A model generated the notes under the pieces. That model saw only the letters and a program-made list of their open reading frames with translations, did no database searches and was not told the origin of the DNA. From Bacteroidota bacterium (GTDB lineage: Bacteria; Bacteroidota; Bacteroidia; Chitinophagales; BACL12), in contig JADKAC010000005.1 of the NCBI GenBank assembly GCA_016715425.1, forward strand, positions 558,001 through 622,000: a DNA stretch of 64,000 nucleotides, in the 5' to 3' direction. Below, piece after piece: positions 60,133 to 64,000 of this stretch (the first letter of the stretch is position 1; each line of letters starts with the position of its first letter). A program made the position numbers and the translations under genes.

Positions 60133-60351
60133 TTATTCAGGTCCTGTTAAATTTTGTGATTCTCTCAATATTTTTTGATATTGGTTATGGATATAATTTG
60201 ATTTTTGTGTGGCTTTATTTTCAACTTCTATATTTGTTTCTGTCCATATATAAGTCTGATGGGTAGTTCCGTTTAATTTAAATGTTGACCTATTCCAACT
60301 TGGTAATGACCTATATGCAAAAGATGTCATAGATTTAGAATCGTTCATCAT
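60133..60351 (-). pseudogene. Out-of-frame tail of the RHS tip at 60362-61114
   Basis: The 72-codon frame reads MMNDSKSMTSFAYRSLPSWN, STFKLNGTTHQTYIWTET. In-frame codons upstream of its ATG give RDKTLF and directly overlap the end of the RHS tip frame (LSYYKLER, stop). A single-base shift near 60364-60370 would join them into one domain of the type ...SYYKLERDKTLFMMND... It is most likely the broken C-terminal end of that toxin and not an independent gene. Confidence 0.6.
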
Positions 60352-60361
60352 AAAGAGTGTT

Positions 60362-61114
60362 TTATCTCTCTAATTTATAATAAGATAAATTAGCCCTTCC
60401 AATAAATTGTTCCCATCCATTAAATCCTGCTGTAAATGGATTTATCTCATTATAATTAAAATCCACAGGTCCCTTGGCTTTGCCTTCAGACACAACCGCA
60501 GCCCTAGCTTTGGATGTGTATGTCGAAAAAGGATTATCAAAGGAACCAAAAACTCCCGTAGTAGAATTATCAAAATCCGAGAGCAAACTGTTTTCTGATC
60601 CGGTTCCAGAATCCCATTCTTTAAATAGTGTTCCCCAACTTGTATTTTTATCCCTTTGAGTATATCCTTTAATTAAAGACTCACCTCCCCTAATAGTGTT
60701 TGAACTTCCTGATGCTCTATCTACAATTTTAGTATCTCCATTTTCTTGATGGAAAAAATCAATTTTATCTCCCCCTAAATCACTTATCTTATTTCTATTC
60801 TTTTCAAATTCATCAGGCTGTTTAGCAGCTCTACCATCAGGATCAATAAAAAATATAGGGTTATTATTAAAAGCATTATATGTAGATTGAAAAGGAAAAT
60901 GGTCGGCCAATGGATCCACACTTAAAAACTTTCCTAGCCTTGGATTATAAATTCTAAAACTATAATCATAAGCATTTCCTTCCCCATACGTTTCGATATC
61001 ACTTTCTTTACCGTTAAACCCAAACCTGTATTCACTTCCAGCGCTCCAATTTCTGCCTGGCGTTAACATCCCAAAGGGATGATGATGTGAGGGTGAAATA
61101 TTGGTTGGGTTCAT
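60362..61114 (-). CDS. Orphan RHS tip with unknown C-terminal domain (frameshifted)
   Basis: The 250-residue frame begins MNPTNISPSHHHPFGMLTPG and has a complete core (FGFNGKESDIETYGEGNAYD, RIYNPRLGKFLSVDPLADHF). The tip after DPDGRA contains IDFFHQENGDTKIVDRASGS and NPFTAGFNGWEQFIGRANLS. It stops at 60362, but the matching continuation lies in the next frame (60133-60351), so about 75 residues of the domain are lost. I recognise a recurrent Bacteroidota RHS-tip pattern (GW-x-x-F-x-G ... YQ-x-x-x-W-x-E) but not a function. Confidence 0.7.
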   Translation of the reverse strand: MNPTNISPSHHHPFGMLTPGRNWSAGSEYRFGFNGKESDIETYGEGNAYDYSFRIYNPRLGKFLSVDPLADHFPFQSTYNAFNNNPIFFIDPDGRAAKQPDEFEKNRNKISDLGGDKIDFFHQENGDTKIVDRASGSSNTIRGGESLIKGYTQRDKNTSWGTLFKEWDSGTGSENSLLSDFDNSTTGVFGSFDNPFSTYTSKARAAVVSEGKAKGPVDFNYNEINPFTAGFNGWEQFIGRANLSYYKLER

Positions 61115-61197
61115 CTAATAAATTTAAAGATGGATTTGAATTTAATTATGAAAATTATGCAGTGTTTAAACAATCTCGCCCCTTTAAGTGCCTTTGC

Positions 61198-61395
61198 TTA
61201 AAGTTCTAATGTTTGCCAATCGTCAATCTCTATCCCATAATTAAACTTAGCTTGTCGTTTTGCTCCTTCAATATCTGCAAACCATAAATCTGCTTCACAT
61301 GGCTCATCTAATGATTTATGCAGAAAAAGAAAAACGCCTTTTGTGTCGCTTTCATCTAATTCAATAACGAGATATTGTTTCTCGTCATCTATCAT
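61198..61395 (-). CDS. Small cytoplasmic protein, paralogue of the adjacent gene (immunity candidate)
   Basis: The 65-residue protein shares a pattern with the preceding gene product: DLWFADIEGAKRQAKFNYGI and DDWQTLEL here, versus DTWFKELEHAKQAALEDYGI and SDWIKDEA there. It overlaps that gene by 11 bases. There is no signal peptide, so it should act in the cytoplasm. It looks like a second or decayed copy of the same immunity protein. Confidence 0.6.
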   Translation of the reverse strand: MIDDEKQYLVIELDESDTKGVFLFLHKSLDEPCEADLWFADIEGAKRQAKFNYGIEIDDWQTLEL

Positions 61396-61657
61396 TTCTT
61401 CCTATATTTTCGCTGTTAGCTTCATCTTTTATCCAGTCAGATTCTACAATGCCATAGTCTTCTAAAGCAGCTTGTTTAGCATGTTCTAATTCTTTAAACC
61501 ATGTGTCAGAAGTTGAGTCCTGACTTAAATCTATATAAGTGTTTAAATAGTATCCTACTATTTCACCTTTATGAATGTGAGGATAGATTTCAAGCCAGAC
61601 CTGCTCGTCTGAGGCGCATTCGTATGGTATTTTTGCTATGTATTTTTCTTTTATCAT
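61385..61657 (-). CDS. Small cytoplasmic protein, candidate immunity protein of the RHS tip at 61654
   Basis: The 90-residue protein (EQVWLEIYPHIHKGEIVGYY, LEHAKQAALEDYGIVESDWI) begins at ATG 61657 and overlaps the stop of the RHS tip gene by 4 bases. The alternation of strands and a helix with an acidic end is usual for small immunity proteins that bind a toxin nuclease. Unlike the other immunity candidates here it lacks a signal peptide, which implies a cytoplasmic toxin. Confidence 0.65.
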   Translation of the reverse strand: MIKEKYIAKIPYECASDEQVWLEIYPHIHKGEIVGYYLNTYIDLSQDSTSDTWFKELEHAKQAALEDYGIVESDWIKDEANSENIGRNDR

Positions 61658-62604
61658 CTTATTGGCATGTGATAATTTTTAATTGGTTTATTGAAATTAT
61701 TTGGAGAAAATATTTCAAAATTAAAATGTGGTGATGAATGTAATATATCAGCATCGGTCATTCTAAATTGACGTAACCCATCTGAAGACCTAAAAACACC
61801 TGGGACAATTTCCTTATAGCCAGTACCTAAAAATCTTCCTCCTATTTCAAGTCCTTTTTCTGCCGTTCGAGCTTTAGAAGTTAGTTGTAGTGTCTTCGCT
61901 CCTAATCTTTCAGCTTTCCCTAAATCACCAATATAGGGTATGATGGCTAACGCACTAATCCCCGCATTGCTCCATTGTCCCCTGCTTGCATAAATTAAAG
62001 CATTTACACCATCTACAACGCCCGTTGGGTCTGCAATTCCTGCAACGTCCAATCCTGTTTGAACATTGTCTCTCCAAGAACCCCCGCTACTTTGCGCATT
62101 TTTCGATTTGGAGTGCTTATCAAAATTTTCAATAGAAAGTGTCTTCAGAATCATTTCACCATCCCCTAAGTCAACCATTTCTCCTTCGGTATAACTAACA
62201 TTCCAACCACCTTCTTCATTTTTATAAGCCTGTGCATCACCCCCAATTTTTGCAGCTTTATTCTCTGCATCTATCTTATCGTCAGAGTTAAAAAGGTTTC
62301 TGAAAAATCCCGCACCCTTAACCCAATCACCATTGGGGTCGGAATAATAAATTGGGTTGTTTCTAAAGGAAGCATATACGCTCTCCCATGCTACTGATTT
62401 AGGCTCGGGAGACATCCAACGTGCAAGTCGAGTATCATACTGTCTCCAAAATGTAGAAATATGATTTCCATTGCCTTTAATGTTTGAATCGTTCTCTACA
62501 CCGTTAAACCCAAACCTGTACTCACTTTCGGCGCTCCAATTTCTCCCCGGCGTTAACATCCCAAAGGGATAGTGAGGTGAGGGTGAAAAAGTGGTTGGCT
62601 TCAT
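61654..62604 (-). CDS. Orphan RHS tip with pre-toxin helical region and unknown C-terminal domain
   Basis: The 316-residue protein begins MKPTTFSPSPHYPFGMLTPG. A core ends in YSDPNGDW near residue 98. Then comes GVDGVNALIYASRG-type sequence (DPTGVVDGVNALIYASRGQW, SALAIIPYIGDLGKA, about residues 185-235), which is the hydrophobic pre-toxin segment common before cytoplasmic-acting toxin domains. The last 70 residues (GVFRSSDGLRQFRMTDADIL, SPHFNFEIFSPNN) are His/Phe-rich and not assigned to a named family. The two small downstream genes lack signal peptides, which fits a toxin acting in the cytoplasm. Confidence 0.7.
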   Translation of the reverse strand: MKPTTFSPSPHYPFGMLTPGRNWSAESEYRFGFNGVENDSNIKGNGNHISTFWRQYDTRLARWMSPEPKSVAWESVYASFRNNPIYYSDPNGDWVKGAGFFRNLFNSDDKIDAENKAAKIGGDAQAYKNEEGGWNVSYTEGEMVDLGDGEMILKTLSIENFDKHSKSKNAQSSGGSWRDNVQTGLDVAGIADPTGVVDGVNALIYASRGQWSNAGISALAIIPYIGDLGKAERLGAKTLQLTSKARTAEKGLEIGGRFLGTGYKEIVPGVFRSSDGLRQFRMTDADILHSSPHFNFEIFSPNNFNKPIKNYHMPIR

Positions 62605-62740
62605 TCTATAAATTTAAAGATAGAATTGGAATATTTAATTGAAATTACAGCCAATGAACTAACAATAATTAGTGAGGAAAATTACGCAGGGTTTAAACAC
62701 TATAATTTATTTTTTATTTGTGGTTAGAACTCTGCTGAAA
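62605..62740 (-). promoter_or_regulatory. Conserved leader with inverted repeat upstream of an orphan RHS tip
   Basis: It carries the same blocks as the leader at 52680: TATAAATTTAAAGATAGAAT, GAAAATTACGCAGGGTTTAA and an inverted repeat, GCAGGGTTTAAAC (62686-62698) and GTTAGAACTCTGC (62723-62735), with a loop rich in A/T. It lies between the end of the 62823 gene and the tip gene. Confidence 0.5.
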
Positions 62741-62822
62741 CATAAAGCTGGTTTAGATTAAGTTAGCCTAAACTGATTATCATTATATTTTTTAAGTCAA
62801 ATACAAACAGATACTTTACTAA

Positions 62823-63668
62823 TCATAATTTATCAATAATTTTTTCGAATATATTTTTTTTGCCATTTTTTTCTCCGATAATTTCATACTTTCTGTTAAT
62901 GACTCCATTATCATAAATTGTATAGATAGTATTACCATTGTATTTCTTATCATCAAATGATTGAATTGAAAATCCAAACCATTTTTGAGCGTTTCTTAAT
63001 CTGCTAAACTCATATCCATTCTCAACTTCTTCGATTCCTTGAATGATACCCATTCCATCCATTTTATAGACATCAACAGAGTAATTAGAGTAATACAATT
63101 CAATTTTCTCTATATAATAAAGTGTATCATTAATCTTATTAATTAAAATTGGTTGACCATGTATAGATTGCAAGAATCCTTCAGCATTAAATGTCATTTC
63201 AAATTCTGGTTCACCATTTAAAAATAGTGTATGTCTTTTTGGTCTAAGAACCTTATATACAGAACCACTATCGAGATTCTTAGCCCATTCAGGTTCTTGA
63301 TTCAATATTAAATCAGGATATTCCCATAAGTTTTCGAAGTACTCTATTTCTTCAACTGACTTTTTACCTAATTCAAAATAACTTGATTGCATAAGGTAGC
63401 CACTATTATAATAGTATTCTTGTAATCCATGTAGTTTACCCATAAAATATCTTGTGGTACTTTCTAGTTTTCTATCAGAGGAATATACCTGAACTACACT
63501 ATCAGGTATTGAATCAAAATAGTTAGTTGTTATCATCATTAGTTGATCGTTACAAAACAATGAATCAATTTTATATGAATTATCCATTGCAGAAATATGA
63601 AAACAATTTTCCTTGACTCTACAACTTATAAATAAAATAATGAAGAGAATATAATATCTATTATTCAT
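62823..63668 (-). CDS. Lipoprotein with MORN/YwqK-like repeats, candidate immunity protein
   Basis: The 281-residue protein has a lipoprotein-type signal (NNRYYILFIILFISC). Residues 55-105 (STTRYFMGKLHGLQEYYYNS, GYLMQSSYFELGKKSVEEIE) have the pattern of MORN repeats seen in YwqK-family antitoxin-like proteins. It starts within the end of the partial tip gene at 63661 (8-base overlap), the immunity position. Length and lipid anchor suggest a periplasmic immunity protein. Confidence 0.6.
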   Translation of the reverse strand: MNNRYYILFIILFISCRVKENCFHISAMDNSYKIDSLFCNDQLMMITTNYFDSIPDSVVQVYSSDRKLESTTRYFMGKLHGLQEYYYNSGYLMQSSYFELGKKSVEEIEYFENLWEYPDLILNQEPEWAKNLDSGSVYKVLRPKRHTLFLNGEPEFEMTFNAEGFLQSIHGQPILINKINDTLYYIEKIELYYSNYSVDVYKMDGMGIIQGIEEVENGYEFSRLRNAQKWFGFSIQSFDDKKYNGNTIYTIYDNGVINRKYEIIGEKNGKKNIFEKIIDKL

Positions 63669-64000
63669 TTACTTCATTTTTGGCCTTGTATTTATATTCC
63701 ATAAAAGCTCCTTCACTTCGACTTCCTTTTTTTCCTGGCACCCGGAAGTTTGTAGTATCACCTTTATCGTTTGTGGAATATGTAGTATCCTTACTACCGA
63801 TAAAACTAATATCCCTATCAAATACTCCTGATGAATGTTTTTTATTCGATTCTTCCTGTCGATTTGACCAGGCACTTTGAGGACCACTAAATGCTTCCGC
63901 CAATTCTACGAGTTGTGGTTGATCAGAATTAACTACTAACCACTCTTCAATGAGGCTCATATTGTCTAAATCCAAATTGTTATAATTGCGAAAGTTTTTT
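63661..64000 (-). CDS. C-terminal end of another RHS tip (partial, runs off the window)
   Basis: The frame is open to the right edge of the window, so only the last 112 residues are seen (SLIEEWLVVNSDQPQLVELA, SFIGSKDTTYSTNDKGDTTN, SEGAFMEYKYKAKNEVNE). They contain no recognised domain. The position, minus-strand orientation and immediately following lipoprotein gene match the other tip/immunity pairs, so it is probably a further RHS tip. Sequence to the right is needed to confirm. Confidence 0.5.
   Translation of the reverse strand, partial: KNFRNYNNLDLDNMSLIEEWLVVNSDQPQLVELAEAFSGPQSAWSNRQEESNKKHSSGVFDRDISFIGSKDTTYSTNDKGDTTNFRVPGKKGSRSEGAFMEYKYKAKNEVNE

Overview
The window is AT-rich chromosomal DNA from a member of the Bacteroidota, probably a Chitinophagales/Saprospirales-type lineage. 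The evidence is a type IX secretion (T9SS) sorting domain, PepSY-like and DUF2807 proteins, a ligase-associated DEXH helicase, abundant TTG/GTG or A-rich-leader starts, and promoters of the Bacteroidota type (TAnnTTTG). No single marker fixes the genus.

Layout. 1-6446: tRNA-modification genes (miaE tail, queG), an SDR oxidoreductase, and glycosyltransferases with a methyltransferase. 6629-8384: a three-gene cysteine-rich/lipoprotein/beta-barrel unit that looks metal-related. 8494-11543: two PepSY-like proteins and a sensor kinase/response regulator pair. 11755-16685: sparse accessory DNA with a YkgB-family gene broken by one stop codon, a T9SS cargo protein, an AraC regulator with a metal-binding-type N-terminus, and three full plus one partial copy of a roughly 180-bp palindromic repeat. 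16979-26928: a defence island on the minus strand. Here a type I restriction-modification operon (hsdR, hsdS, hsdM) carries a Septu-like ATPase/HNH pair (ptuA/ptuB) between hsdS and hsdM, an AlbA_2 (Schlafen-like) protein, a truncated DUF3800 gene and visible recombination scars. 27344-32142: ligase-associated helicase, M1 peptidase and small membrane proteins. 32359-35356: sulfotransferases and a glycosyltransferase. 35364-35881: a hairpin-ended element flanked by a 76-bp direct duplication. 35983-39249: a DUF2807 lipoprotein, ECF sigma factor and LA_2272-type surface-repeat protein. 39476-47415: a surface-glycan locus with the complete set of enzymes for GDP-D-glycero-alpha-D-manno-heptose (gmhA, hddA, gmhB, hddC) plus a sugar-nucleotide dehydratase, a WecB/TagA/CpsF glycosyltransferase, an initiating phosphoglycosyltransferase and an outer-membrane protein. 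47450: tRNA-Arg(CCT). 47672-48789: a Fic gene split by a frameshift.

48873-64000 is the most striking part. After one frameshifted RHS tail on the plus strand comes a minus-strand array of orphan RHS tips. Each tip starts at nearly the same point of the RHS core (the PFGMLTPGRNW block), has no RHS repeats in front of it, carries a different C-terminal domain (OmpA-like, JAB-like peptidase, toxin-23-like, L,D-transpeptidase-like, metzincin-like, and several unknown) and is followed by a different small gene, usually with a signal peptide or lipobox. This looks like a store of silent polymorphic-toxin tips with cognate immunity genes. The immunity proteins suggest that most toxins act in the periplasm or envelope.
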